Below, one piece after another: positions 5,346-12,710 of a stretch of DNA of 13,003 nucleotides; position 1 is the first letter of the stretch, and the number at the start of each line of letters is the position of its first letter. Below the pieces are notes generated by a model. It saw nothing but the letters and a program-made list of their open reading frames with translations, was not told the origin of the DNA and searched no databases. The translations under genes were made by a program, and so were the position numbers. This stretch comes from Methanomicrobiales archaeon (GTDB taxonomy: Archaea > Halobacteriota > Methanomicrobia > Methanomicrobiales > Methanoculleaceae): NCBI GenBank assembly GCA_012521035.1, contig JAAYND010000093.1:1-13003 (forward strand), read 5' to 3'.

Positions 5346-7934
5346 ATGTCGCCGTCACACCAAATACCAAAGAACTACGATATCGAGGAAGTGGAGAGGC
5401 GCTGGCAGGATACCTGGCGGGATGAGGATAACTACTTTGATCCGGATTCAACGAAACCCCGGTTCATCATCGACACACCGCCGCCGTACCCCACCGGCAA
5501 CTTCCATATCGGAAATGCCCTGAACTGGTGCTATATTGACTTCATCGCGCGTTACAAACGCATGCGCGGCTACAACGTAATGTTCCCCCAGGGGTGGGAC
5601 TGCCACGGTCTCCCCACCGAGGTAAAGGTCGAGGAGACCTACGGGATCACCAAAAACGATGTCACCCGCGATAAATTCCGGGAGATGTGCCGTGATCTCA
5701 CGATCGGGAATATCGAGAAGATGCGGACGACCATGCGGAGACTCGGGTTCTCCGTCGACTGGAGCCACGAGTACATCACCATGCTCCCGGAGTACTACCG
5801 ACTGACCCAGGCGTCGTTTTTGCAGATGCTCAAAGCCGGCGACATCTACCAGAGCGAGCATCCTGTAAACTTCTGCACCCGGTGTGAGACCGCCATCGCG
5901 TTTGCCGAGGTCAACTACGCCCCCCGCACGACCACGCTCAACTACTTTGACTTCGACGGCATCGAGATCGCCACAACGAGACCCGAACTCCTCGCGGCCT
6001 GTGTTGCGGTGGCGGTCCACCCTGACGACGAGCGTTACCGCGATGCAAAAGGAAAGAGGCTCCGGGTTCCCATATTCGGCCACGAGGTACCGATCATCGA
6101 GGACCTCGCGGTCGACCCGGAGTTTGGCAGCGGCGTGGTGATGATCTGTACCTTCGGCGACAAGACGGATGTCTACTGGTGGAAACAGCATCACCTGGAC
6201 CTCCGGAAGGCCATCGACCGGCAGGGTATCATGACCGAGACCGCCGCCCCCTACACGGGGATGTCATCGGAGGCCTGCCGGAAGGCCATCCTCAGGGATA
6301 TGGAGGAGGCGGGGATCCTCTCGCGGCAGGAAGCGCTCGAACAGCGGGTGGGAACCTGCTGGCGGTGTAAGACACCGATCGAGATCCTCTCCGAACGCCA
6401 GTGGTTCGTGAGGATCCACCAGGATGATATCCTGGACGCGGCCCGGAAGATATCCTGGTCGCCGGAGCATATGCTCGCAAGGCTTGAGAACTGGGCCGAG
6501 TCTATGGAGTGGGACTGGTGCATATCCCGGCAGAGGATATTTGCAACACCGATCCCGGTCTGGTTCTGCGACGCTTGCGGTGAGATGATCCTCCCCTCAG
6601 AGGAAGACCTCCCGATAGACCCGACCGTCGATAAGCCAAAAAGCCCCTGCCCCCGGTGCGGCGGATCGGCGTTCACCGGCGAGAAGGACGTGCTCGATAC
6701 CTGGATGGACTCGTCGATATCGGTGCTCCAGGTCACCGGATGGGACGGGAAACCCGGCAAACCCCCGCTCTTCCCGGCACAGCTCCGGCCCCAGGGCCAT
6801 GATATCATACGGACGTGGGCGTTCTACACGATCCTCCGGTCGAAGGCCATGGTCGGCAGCCACCCCTGGGACCAGATCCTCATAAATGGCATGGTTCTCG
6901 GTGAGGACGGGTTTAAGATGAGCAAGAGCCGGGATAACATCATATCCCCCGAGGAGATCGTCACGAAGTACGGGGCCGACGCGCTCCGGCAGTGGGGAGC
7001 CGGGGGCGCTGCGACGGGCTCGGATATCATGTTCAACTGGAACGACGTCGTCGCCGCATCCCGCTTCCAGACGAAGCTCTGGAATATATTCAGGTTCATC
7101 ATGGGGCATCTCGATACCGATGCCAGCGCACCGGTGACTGAACTCGTCGACCGGTGGCTCCTCGTCCGGCTCTCAGATACCGTCGCTGAGGTCACCGCCG
7201 CCATGGACGACTACCAGTTCGACCGGGCGCTCCGGGCGATCAGGGAGTTTGCCTGGAACACGCTCGCCGACGACTACATCGAGATCGTGAAAGGCCGGCT
7301 GTACACGGATGATGAGAGCAGGGCGAGCGCGTGCAGCGCTCTCCGGACGACTATGGACACCCTCTGCCGCCTCCTCGCGCCGATCATACCGCACTTCGCC
7401 GAGGAGTGCTACCACAACCTGACCGGAGGAAGCGTCCACGCCGCGGCCTGGCCCGACTTCGCGTACGATGATGAGGAAGCGCGGCGCCACGGCGACCTCC
7501 TGGTAAAGACTGTCGCGGACCTCAGGCGCTACAAGCACGACCGGGGCATGGCACTCAACGCCCCGCTCGGCCACGTGACGATCTATGCACCGGAACCGGT
7601 CGATGACGCCGGCGATGCCGGGCGGGCGCTCGCCGCCGATCTCCGGTGGATCACCGGCACACCCCGGCTTGAGGAGGTCGTGAGCGGGGTTGACTTCAAC
7701 ATGGCGGTCATAGGGCCGGCGCTCCGGAAACTCGCCCGGCCGTTCATGGATGCCGTGCAGGCCCTCCCGCCCGAAGACCTCAGGAACCCGCCCGCGGCCC
7801 TCATGGTCAACGGCGAAGAGATTGCGGTGCCGGCCGGTGCCTTCGCACCGAAGGTCGCCTACCAGGTGGCGGGGGAGGAGGTCGACGTCCTCACGCTCGA
7901 GGATGTCGTCGTGACGATCGGACACCCGTCCTGA
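5346..7934 (+). CDS. valS: Valyl-tRNA synthetase (class I)
   Basis: This cytoplasmic enzyme charges tRNA-Val with valine using ATP. The 862 residues match the archaeal family length. Visible motifs are the class I HIGN signature (54-57, in PYPTGNFHIGN), PQGWDCHGLPTEVKVE typical of archaeal ValRS, an editing domain from about 200 (IATTRPELLAACVAV) through GSGVVMICTFGDKTD, and the lines WCISRQRIFATPIPVW and DVLDTWMDSS. A perfect KMSKS lies at 524-528. Cysteine pairs C177/C180, C338/C341, C408/C411 and C435/C438 suggest zinc sites. The editing loop and WCISRQR line separate it from isoleucyl- and leucyl-tRNA synthetases. The frame is open back to 5151, but ATG 5346 is chosen because the preceding 65 codons do not look like synthetase, overlap the DUF92 start, and lie upstream of the TATA box. 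Its last 44 bases overlap the end of tmk. Confidence 0.96.
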   Translation: MSPSHQIPKNYDIEEVERRWQDTWRDEDNYFDPDSTKPRFIIDTPPPYPTGNFHIGNALNWCYIDFIARYKRMRGYNVMFPQGWDCHGLPTEVKVEETYGITKNDVTRDKFREMCRDLTIGNIEKMRTTMRRLGFSVDWSHEYITMLPEYYRLTQASFLQMLKAGDIYQSEHPVNFCTRCETAIAFAEVNYAPRTTTLNYFDFDGIEIATTRPELLAACVAVAVHPDDERYRDAKGKRLRVPIFGHEVPIIEDLAVDPEFGSGVVMICTFGDKTDVYWWKQHHLDLRKAIDRQGIMTETAAPYTGMSSEACRKAILRDMEEAGILSRQEALEQRVGTCWRCKTPIEILSERQWFVRIHQDDILDAARKISWSPEHMLARLENWAESMEWDWCISRQRIFATPIPVWFCDACGEMILPSEEDLPIDPTVDKPKSPCPRCGGSAFTGEKDVLDTWMDSSISVLQVTGWDGKPGKPPLFPAQLRPQGHDIIRTWAFYTILRSKAMVGSHPWDQILINGMVLGEDGFKMSKSRDNIISPEEIVTKYGADALRQWGAGGAATGSDIMFNWNDVVAASRFQTKLWNIFRFIMGHLDTDASAPVTELVDRWLLVRLSDTVAEVTAAMDDYQFDRALRAIREFAWNTLADDYIEIVKGRLYTDDESRASACSALRTTMDTLCRLLAPIIPHFAEECYHNLTGGSVHAAAWPDFAYDDEEARRHGDLLVKTVADLRRYKHDRGMALNAPLGHVTIYAPEPVDDAGDAGRALAADLRWITGTPRLEEVVSGVDFNMAVIGPALRKLARPFMDAVQALPPEDLRNPPAALMVNGEEIAVPAGAFAPKVAYQVAGEEVDVLTLEDVVVTIGHPS

Positions 7935-8508
7935 TCTCGTCGGCGACGAATTGGGCGACCTCTTCTGCCGGGAGGAGGGCATCGACGATGACGAACCGCG
8001 CAGGGTCATCCGCCGCGAGGTTCAGATAATTCTCCTGCACCCCCGAGAGGATCCGGTCATCCTCAAAATACTCTCTTTTTGTTGCCGGATCGAGCCTTGA
8101 TAGCGCATCCTCGACCGGCAGAACCAGGAGAAACGTCCGGTCTGGCCTGATCGACCACCCCGCGTGGATCTGGCGGAGCCAGAGGAGCGGGTCGGGGAGA
8201 ACACCGTCGAGGACGACCGGCTGGTAGGCAAACCTTGAGTCCGAGTAGCGATCTGATATGACGAGCCTCCCGGCATCAAGCGCGGGCCGGATCAGTGTAT
8301 CGATATGCGCGGCGTGGTCTGCGGAGAAGAGGAGCGCCTCGGTGATCGGGTCCATCCGCGCGGCGATCGCCCGCCGGACCGCTTCGCCCACCCATGTGGC
8401 ACCGGGCTCGCGCGTAAATAGAGGATCGAGGTCGGCGAGGAGCTCCCCCAGGCGGGCGAGGAGCGTGGACTTCCCGCTCCCGTCGATCCCCTCAACGGTG
8501 ATCAGCAC
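7891..8508 (-). CDS. tmk: Thymidylate kinase (dTMP kinase)
   Basis: This enzyme phosphorylates dTMP to dTDP with ATP, a required step in making dTTP. Its 205 residues are a normal length. Motifs include the P-loop GIDGSGKST (7-15), the TREPG line (32-36) that contacts the nucleotide, and DRYSDSRFAYQ (86-96), the DR(Y/F)xxSxxAYQ signature of the family. A short arginine-containing lid region follows near 147-158. The start is GTG 8508, which gives MLITVEGIDG and overlaps the upstream HisA-like stop by 7 bases, so translation is probably coupled. Its C-terminal 44 bases overlap the end of valS on the other strand. The tail (TGVRSSRRHPRA) is basic and probably not conserved, because it is written in the antisense of the valS end. 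Confidence 0.94.
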   Translation of the reverse strand: MLITVEGIDGSGKSTLLARLGELLADLDPLFTREPGATWVGEAVRRAIAARMDPITEALLFSADHAAHIDTLIRPALDAGRLVISDRYSDSRFAYQPVVLDGVLPDPLLWLRQIHAGWSIRPDRTFLLVLPVEDALSRLDPATKREYFEDDRILSGVQENYLNLAADDPARFVIVDALLPAEEVAQFVADEIRTGVRSSRRHPRA

Positions 8509-9182
8509 GGCGATCCCTTTCTGATCCAGGCAAGCGGCACCGCTCCCCGGTGGACGGCGGTCGCTATGATCGCGCCATCAAACCCGGCGTCAGAGAGGAG
8601 GTGGATATCGTCGATACCGGCAACACCGCCCCCGTAGAGGAGACGACCGCCGTAGCATGCCCGCATCTCCTCAAGGCTCTCACGAGCGAGTCCCTCCTCG
8701 GTCCCAACAGCGCCTATGTTGAGTATGATGCATCCTTCAAACGCGAGATCCGATGCGCGGCGGAGCATCTCCACCGGCCTGATCCCCCAGGGGAGAACCC
8801 GGCCCCCCTGTATATCGACACTGAGATACCCGGTTCGGTACTCCCGGAGATCCTCAATGGTTGCGGCCGCTGTCTCGGTACCGATAATCGGCGTCACCCC
8901 CTCGACTGCCGTGCTCTCTGCAGGGGACCGGCAACCCCGGTCGAGGTAACAGCGCTCGACCATGGCAGCACATTGTCTGACCAGGTCGTCCTGCGGGGTA
9001 TTTCCCTGGATGCTCTCCAGGTCAGCGATATATATAAACCGTGGTTGCAGGGCTGATAGGTAAGCCCCGGGCTCGGCGGAAGGGGAGAGTCCCCAGGTGA
9101 GCGGTCGGTAACCAGCGCGGTTACCTGATTTTCCGTGTACGACCATGCCGCCTGCAAGATCGACTGCAAGAATCAGTTCCAT
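8502..9182 (-). CDS. HisA-related TIM-barrel protein (HisA paralogue of methanogens)
   Basis: This 226-residue (beta/alpha)8 protein resembles HisA, the ProFAR isomerase of histidine synthesis, but is clearly diverged. Retained features are an early aspartate in LILAVDLAGG (D8), a second in YLSVDIQGG (D123, where HisA has its other catalytic Asp), and phosphate-binding loops LLYGGGVAGIDD (181-192) and AIIATAVHRG. Altered features include the HisA TDxxxDGT line, replaced by LNIGAVGTEEG. It matches the uncharacterised HisA-like group found in methanogens, whose reaction is unknown to me; an isomerase or aldolase acting on a phosphosugar is an inference. The frame is open to ATG 9218, but ATG 9182 gives the standard MxxIxAVDL start and a 44-base divergent gap instead of 8. 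It is co-directional with tmk (7-base overlap) and divergent from mfnB. Confidence 0.82.
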   Translation of the reverse strand: MELILAVDLAGGMVVHGKSGNRAGYRPLTWGLSPSAEPGAYLSALQPRFIYIADLESIQGNTPQDDLVRQCAAMVERCYLDRGCRSPAESTAVEGVTPIIGTETAAATIEDLREYRTGYLSVDIQGGRVLPWGIRPVEMLRRASDLAFEGCIILNIGAVGTEEGLARESLEEMRACYGGRLLYGGGVAGIDDIHLLSDAGFDGAIIATAVHRGAVPLAWIRKGSPC

Positions 9183-9226
9183 GTCTTCAACGTAATCACT
9201 ATTAGGGTGAAAGAACATTAATTTCT

Positions 9227-9916
9227 ATGCAGTTACTCGTCAGTCCTAGCAGCATTGAGGAGGCAAAGAGCTCACTTTCCGCTGACATCATTGATGTTAA
9301 AAAGCCTTCCGAGGGCTCACTCGGTGCGAATTTCCCCTGGGTCATCCGGGAGATCAAAAAGATCGCTGGTACGAAACCCGTCAGCGCTGCAATCGGGGAC
9401 AATGAGTATAAGCCAGGAACTGCGGCTCTCTCGGCTTATGGCGCCGCGCACGCAGGTGCTGATTTCATCAAGGTCGGTCTGATGTTCGATGGGACTGACC
9501 GCGCCTGTGAGGTTATTGAGGCAGTGACCACGGCCGTGAAGAAGGAGTTCCCCGAGAAATACGTTGTTATCGCGGCTTATTCTGATTTCCAGAGATTGGG
9601 TACAATCTCTCCGCTCGCCATTAGCGAGCTTGTTGCAGATGCCGGGGCTGATGTCGCCATGATCGACACCGGCATCAAAGATGGGAAAAGTACATTTGCT
9701 TTCATGGAAGAGGAGGCCCTGATCCAGTTCGTTGAGCAGAACAGGGATCTCGGACTACAGACAGCCCTTGCCGGTTCATTGAAGTTTGAGGATCTCAATG
9801 CCTTAAAACGCATCGATCCTGAGATAATCGGTGTCCGCGGGATGGTCTGCGGAGGCGACCGGAACGCTACGATCAGGGTTGAACTTGTGGAAAAAGCGTT
9901 GAAGATGCTTGTGTGA
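9227..9916 (+). CDS. mfnB: (5-formylfuran-3-yl)methyl phosphate synthase, methanofuran biosynthesis
   Basis: MfnB condenses two glyceraldehyde-3-phosphate molecules into 4-(hydroxymethyl)-2-furancarboxaldehyde phosphate, the furan precursor of methanofuran, the C1 carrier for the first step of methanogenesis from CO2. The 229-residue TIM-barrel protein has the DUF556 signature IIDVKKPSEGSLGANFPW (21-38). In the characterised Methanocaldococcus enzyme, catalytic residues include an Asp and Schiff-base Lys in this motif and an Asp/Lys pair further on; here these correspond to D23/K25 and D147/K151 (MIDTGIKDGKS), with K82 also conserved. No other in-frame start is available nearby. A weak AGGGTGA (9203-9209) is 17 bases upstream, so initiation signals are unclear. 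The gene is less G/C-rich than its neighbours, perhaps reflecting expression level. guaB starts 3 bases after its stop. Confidence 0.95.
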   Translation: MQLLVSPSSIEEAKSSLSADIIDVKKPSEGSLGANFPWVIREIKKIAGTKPVSAAIGDNEYKPGTAALSAYGAAHAGADFIKVGLMFDGTDRACEVIEAVTTAVKKEFPEKYVVIAAYSDFQRLGTISPLAISELVADAGADVAMIDTGIKDGKSTFAFMEEEALIQFVEQNRDLGLQTALAGSLKFEDLNALKRIDPEIIGVRGMVCGGDRNATIRVELVEKALKMLV

Positions 9917-9919
9917 TGT

Positions 9920-11386
9920 ATGTTTATCGAGAAGATGAAGATGGAGACAACATTCACGTTCGACGATGTGCTCCTTGAGCCCGCCGAATCGTGGGTTGAA
10001 CCCGACGAGGCCAATGTGCTCTCCCGGTTCTCGCAGAACATCCCCCTGTATATCCCTCTCGTGAGTGCCGCCATGGATACCGTGACCGAATCGGTGATGG
10101 CGATAGCGATGGCGCGGGAAGGCGGTATCGGTGTCATCCACCGGAATATGCCAAAGGATCGGGAGGTCGCTGAGGTCCGGTCTGTGAAGCAGGCTGAGGA
10201 CCTGATCGAGCGCGAGGTTGTGGCGGTCGGATCTGATGCTACGGTCACCGATGTGGAGCGGATCATGCGGCAGCACGGTGTCGGCGGGATTCCCATCCTC
10301 GAGGATGGGAGGATGATCGGTATCGTCAGCCGCAGGGATATCCGGGCGATCCTGCCAAAGCAGGGCGATGCAAAGATCACCGGCTACATGACAAAGAAGC
10401 TGATAACGGCGCCTGAGGAGATCACGGCAGAGAGTGCGCTCGAGACGATGTATGCAAACAAGGTCGAGCGTCTCCCTGTCGTCGATGCGGAGGGGTATCT
10501 CGTCGGGATCATAACGATGCGGGACATACTCGAAAAGCGACAGTACCCCCACGCGAACCGTGATGCTAACGGAAAGCTCCGGGTCGCCGCCGCAGTCGGT
10601 CCTTTTGACTTTGAGCGGGCCATGATGCTCGTCGAGGCGGGGACTGATGCCCTGGTGGTGGACTGCGCTCACGGCCATAACATGAACGTCGTAAACGCCG
10701 TCAAAGAGATCAAGGGGAGCACCAGCATCGATGTGGTAGCAGGAAACATCGCCACGAAGCAGGCGGCATCTGCCCTGGCCGGTTTTGTCGACGGGTTGAA
10801 GGTGGGGATCGGGCCGGGCTCGATCTGCACGACGAGGATCGTCGCAGGCGTGGGCGTGCCGCAGGTCTCTGCGATAGCAAACGTCGCCGAGGTGGCGCAC
10901 GAGGCCGGCGTGCCGGTTATCGCAGACGGTGGTATCCGCTTCTCCGGCGATATCGCAAAGGCGATCGCCGCCGGTGCGGACTCAGTCATGGCAGGAAGCC
11001 TCTTCGCCGGAACCGACGAGGCGCCGGGGAGGGTCACGACGATCAAAGGCCGGCGCTACAAGCAGTACCGGGGGATGGGATCGCTCGGTGTCATGAGCAG
11101 CGGAGAATCGAGCGACCGCTACTTCCAGAAGAAGGAGATCGGGAAGACCAAGTTCGTCCCGGAGGGTGTCGAGGGCGTCACCCCCTACGTCGGCCGGGTC
11201 TCGGATGTCATCTACCAGCTCGTCGGCGGCCTGAAGTCTGCGATGGGCTACACCGGGTCAAAGACGATAGGGGATCTGCAGAAGAACGGCAAATTCCTCC
11301 GGATCACACCCGCGGGCTACGGCGAGAGCCACCCGCACAACATCATGATCACCGATGAGGCACCGAATTACCGCCTCTTCGAGTGA
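9920..11386 (+). CDS. guaB: Inosine-5'-monophosphate dehydrogenase
   Basis: IMPDH oxidises IMP to XMP with NAD+, the committed step to guanine nucleotides. The 488-residue protein has the usual order: the first barrel segment with TFDDVLLEP (13-21) and PLVSAAMDTVTE, then two CBS domains inserted at about 100-147 and 158-207, then the rest of the barrel. The catalytic cysteine is C303 in GPGSICTTR. Also present are IADGGIRFSGD (with D336, phosphate binding), AGSLFAGTDE, YRGMGSLGVMSS, the DRYFQ pair and the flap KFVPEGVEG. The CBS pair indicates possible regulation by adenine or guanine nucleotides. It follows mfnB by 3 bases and is probably co-transcribed with it. ATG 9920 is used; ATG 9935 or 9941 would remove only 5 or 7 residues and cannot be excluded. 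Confidence 0.96.
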   Translation: MFIEKMKMETTFTFDDVLLEPAESWVEPDEANVLSRFSQNIPLYIPLVSAAMDTVTESVMAIAMAREGGIGVIHRNMPKDREVAEVRSVKQAEDLIEREVVAVGSDATVTDVERIMRQHGVGGIPILEDGRMIGIVSRRDIRAILPKQGDAKITGYMTKKLITAPEEITAESALETMYANKVERLPVVDAEGYLVGIITMRDILEKRQYPHANRDANGKLRVAAAVGPFDFERAMMLVEAGTDALVVDCAHGHNMNVVNAVKEIKGSTSIDVVAGNIATKQAASALAGFVDGLKVGIGPGSICTTRIVAGVGVPQVSAIANVAEVAHEAGVPVIADGGIRFSGDIAKAIAAGADSVMAGSLFAGTDEAPGRVTTIKGRRYKQYRGMGSLGVMSSGESSDRYFQKKEIGKTKFVPEGVEGVTPYVGRVSDVIYQLVGGLKSAMGYTGSKTIGDLQKNGKFLRITPAGYGESHPHNIMITDEAPNYRLFE

Positions 11387-11398
11387 TATATTTTTATA
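11386..11398 (+). promoter_or_regulatory. TATA box of the ArsR/Hsp20-like operon, overlapping the guaB stop
   Basis: The A/T-only stretch at 11386-11398, containing TTTTTATA, is centred about 32 bases upstream of ATG 11424. It predicts a transcription start near 11418 and a leader of only a few bases. Its T-rich strand may also help end the guaB transcript. Confidence 0.65.
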
Positions 11399-11406
11399 CC
11401 TGGATC

Positions 11407-11419
11407 ACTAACATTTAGT
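11407..11419. promoter_or_regulatory. Dyad at the predicted transcription start, candidate operator
   Basis: ACTAA, CAT, TTAGT form a perfect inverted repeat with 5-base arms and a 3-base centre, lying over the predicted start site of the ArsR-type gene. Regulators of this class often repress themselves by binding dyads at the start site, so autoregulation is a reasonable inference. The site is short and could arise by chance. Confidence 0.4.
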
Positions 11420-11423
11420 AAAT

Positions 11424-12047
11424 ATGCTAGGGGGCAGTGAGGTTTCCCGCCTTCTTGACATACTGGGAAACCGAAACAGACGACGGATAATAGAACTCCT
11501 GCGACAGAAACCCTGCTTTGTGACAGAGATCTCCGAACGACTCGTGCTCAGTCCAAAGGCAGTGATAGAACACCTGCAGATGATGGAGCGTGAGCAGATC
11601 CTCATCTCCTGCCAGGACGAGCGCAGGCGAAAGTATTACTACCTCTCGCATGACATCAATATCATCGTAAACCTGCAGAAGCAGGAAGAGGTCATGCTTC
11701 CTCCTGTTGAAGAGGACCAGAAGGCCAGGTTCGCAAGATCCCTCGCAGTGTTCAAGAGGATGGTCAGGGTTCGCGACGAACTTCTGGATAATCTCGAACA
11801 GCTGGAGCATAACATTGAATCGGGGTTTGTCGAGATGATGCGCACGGGAGAGGGCATCATCGCCGGCGACGGGGATCTGGAGATTCTTCTCGCCCTTTCC
11901 CACTTCGACCTGACGCTCGCTGAACTCGAGGAGATGTGCAGTCTGTCCACGGATGAGCTGAAACAGAGACTGAACAACCTCATGTATACCGAGGTTGTCG
12001 AACAAACAAACGATCAATACCAGATACGTGGTACACATGGCGAATAA
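11424..12047 (+). CDS. ArsR-type winged-helix transcriptional regulator
   Basis: This 207-residue DNA-binding protein has an N-terminal winged helix-turn-helix (about 7-75). SRLLDILGNRNRRRIIELL forms the first helices, FVTEISERLVLSPKAVIEHLQMM the helix-turn-helix, and DERRRKYYYLS the wing. After a linker, residues about 100-135 (FARSLAVFKRMVRVRDELLDNLEQLE) look like a coiled coil for dimerisation. A small helical C-terminal region (ALSHFDLTLAELEEMCSLS) follows and could be a second HTH-like fold. No metal-sensing Cys/His motif of classical ArsR/SmtB is seen; the only N-terminal cysteines are C31 and C63. The gene has its own TATA box at 11386-11398 and a dyad at the predicted start site. It overlaps the following Hsp20-like gene by 11 bases, so the pair is probably one operon and the regulator may control it. 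The inducing signal is unknown. Confidence 0.88.
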   Translation: MLGGSEVSRLLDILGNRNRRRIIELLRQKPCFVTEISERLVLSPKAVIEHLQMMEREQILISCQDERRRKYYYLSHDINIIVNLQKQEEVMLPPVEEDQKARFARSLAVFKRMVRVRDELLDNLEQLEHNIESGFVEMMRTGEGIIAGDGDLEILLALSHFDLTLAELEEMCSLSTDELKQRLNNLMYTEVVEQTNDQYQIRGTHGE

Positions 12048-12459
12048 TCCATACGACGAGATGTTCCGGAACATTGCGCGGCTGATGGAGAAGATCTTAA
12101 GCGATATGCCGCTCCAGGATCCGAGGATCATCGGGTTTACCATCATCAGCGGACCGCCTGATGCTGCACCCGACTTTGACCCCCCGGGTAGAGACGGAGA
12201 CGAGGAAGGCGCGTTTGAGATGATCGAGGGGGATGACTGCATCTACATCACCGCCATGGTGAACGCCCGGGCCGGGGGCGCTCCCTACGTTACGTTCCAG
12301 AACGAATCCGTGACCCTCTGCACGGGAGGGGATGCGGAGACGGTCATCGATCTCGACTGCGAGATCGATGTTCTGCATAGTTTCTACAATGTGCAGCACG
12401 GCGTGATCGACGCCGTATGCCGGAAAAAAGGCGCTCACGGCAGGACTATCCGATCCTGA
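12037..12459 (+). CDS. Hsp20/alpha-crystallin-like small protein
   Basis: A 140-residue protein begins with an amphipathic segment (YDEMFRNIARLMEKILSDM). A loop rich in Pro, Asp and Gly (40-57) is followed by a beta-rich region (EMIEGDDCIYITAMV, PYVTFQNESVTLC, TVIDLDCEID) and a last motif SFYNVQHGVIDAVCRKK (115-131). The order of elements resembles a small heat-shock domain, whose consensus end is a YxNGVLxVxxxK-like strand; here NG is replaced by HG. The C-terminal IxI motif that drives Hsp20 oligomerisation is absent. It may therefore be a diverged holdase chaperone or a domain used for another purpose. The frame is open from 11995, but ATG 12037 gives the natural N-terminus and a compact 11-base overlap with the regulator gene. 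Assignment to Hsp20 rests on overall pattern and context and is moderate. Confidence 0.7.
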   Translation: MANNPYDEMFRNIARLMEKILSDMPLQDPRIIGFTIISGPPDAAPDFDPPGRDGDEEGAFEMIEGDDCIYITAMVNARAGGAPYVTFQNESVTLCTGGDAETVIDLDCEIDVLHSFYNVQHGVIDAVCRKKGAHGRTIRS

Positions 12460-12469
12460 TAACGTTGCC

Positions 12470-12504
12470 GGGGCAGGAGGGGGAAAGGCCCCGCCCCTGT
12501 TTTT
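12470..12504 (+). terminator. Hairpin and T-tract terminator after the Hsp20-like gene
   Basis: GGGGC (12470-12474) pairs with GCCCC (12493-12497), and an inner G-run (12479-12483) pairs with CCCC (12489-12492). TTTTT follows at 12500-12504. The structure starts 10 bases after the stop codon. The rest of the 251-base gap to 12710 shows no convincing gene, RNA or clear TATA box. Confidence 0.65.
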
Positions 12505-12710
12505 GTAACCGACCTTTCATGAGAAGGGTCCACAACTCTCGCCGGCTACGCATGGAGCCCCATCTCGATAGCGGTTTTGCATCGCCAGCACCCGCCGGCC
12601 TTCGCGCGGAGGAAGAGCCCGGGGCAGGTAGATGGATCCTTGCGAGTCGCCGGGGCAGGGAGATACCGGTCAAAATCTTCTTCTGCTCGGGGCCCGAGAA
12701 TGATTGATCG

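Noticed and set aside
5346..7934. Isoleucyl-tRNA synthetase as an alternative identity
   Set aside because: The GWDCHGLPTEVKVE, WCISRQRIFATPIPVW and GSGVVMICTFGDKTD lines fit archaeal ValRS, and length and end structure agree.
9183..9218. 12-residue N-terminal extension of the HisA-like protein (MFFHPNSDYVED)
   Set aside because: HisA-type proteins begin with the first beta strand (MELILAVDL), and the longer form would leave only 8 bases to divergent mfnB with no room for promoters.
12417..12707. Open frame between the Hsp20-like gene and the radical SAM gene
   Set aside because: It begins inside the Hsp20-like gene, runs through its terminator hairpin, and has no recognisable motif. The inner start at 12519 gives 62 residues with no ribosome-binding site or family match.
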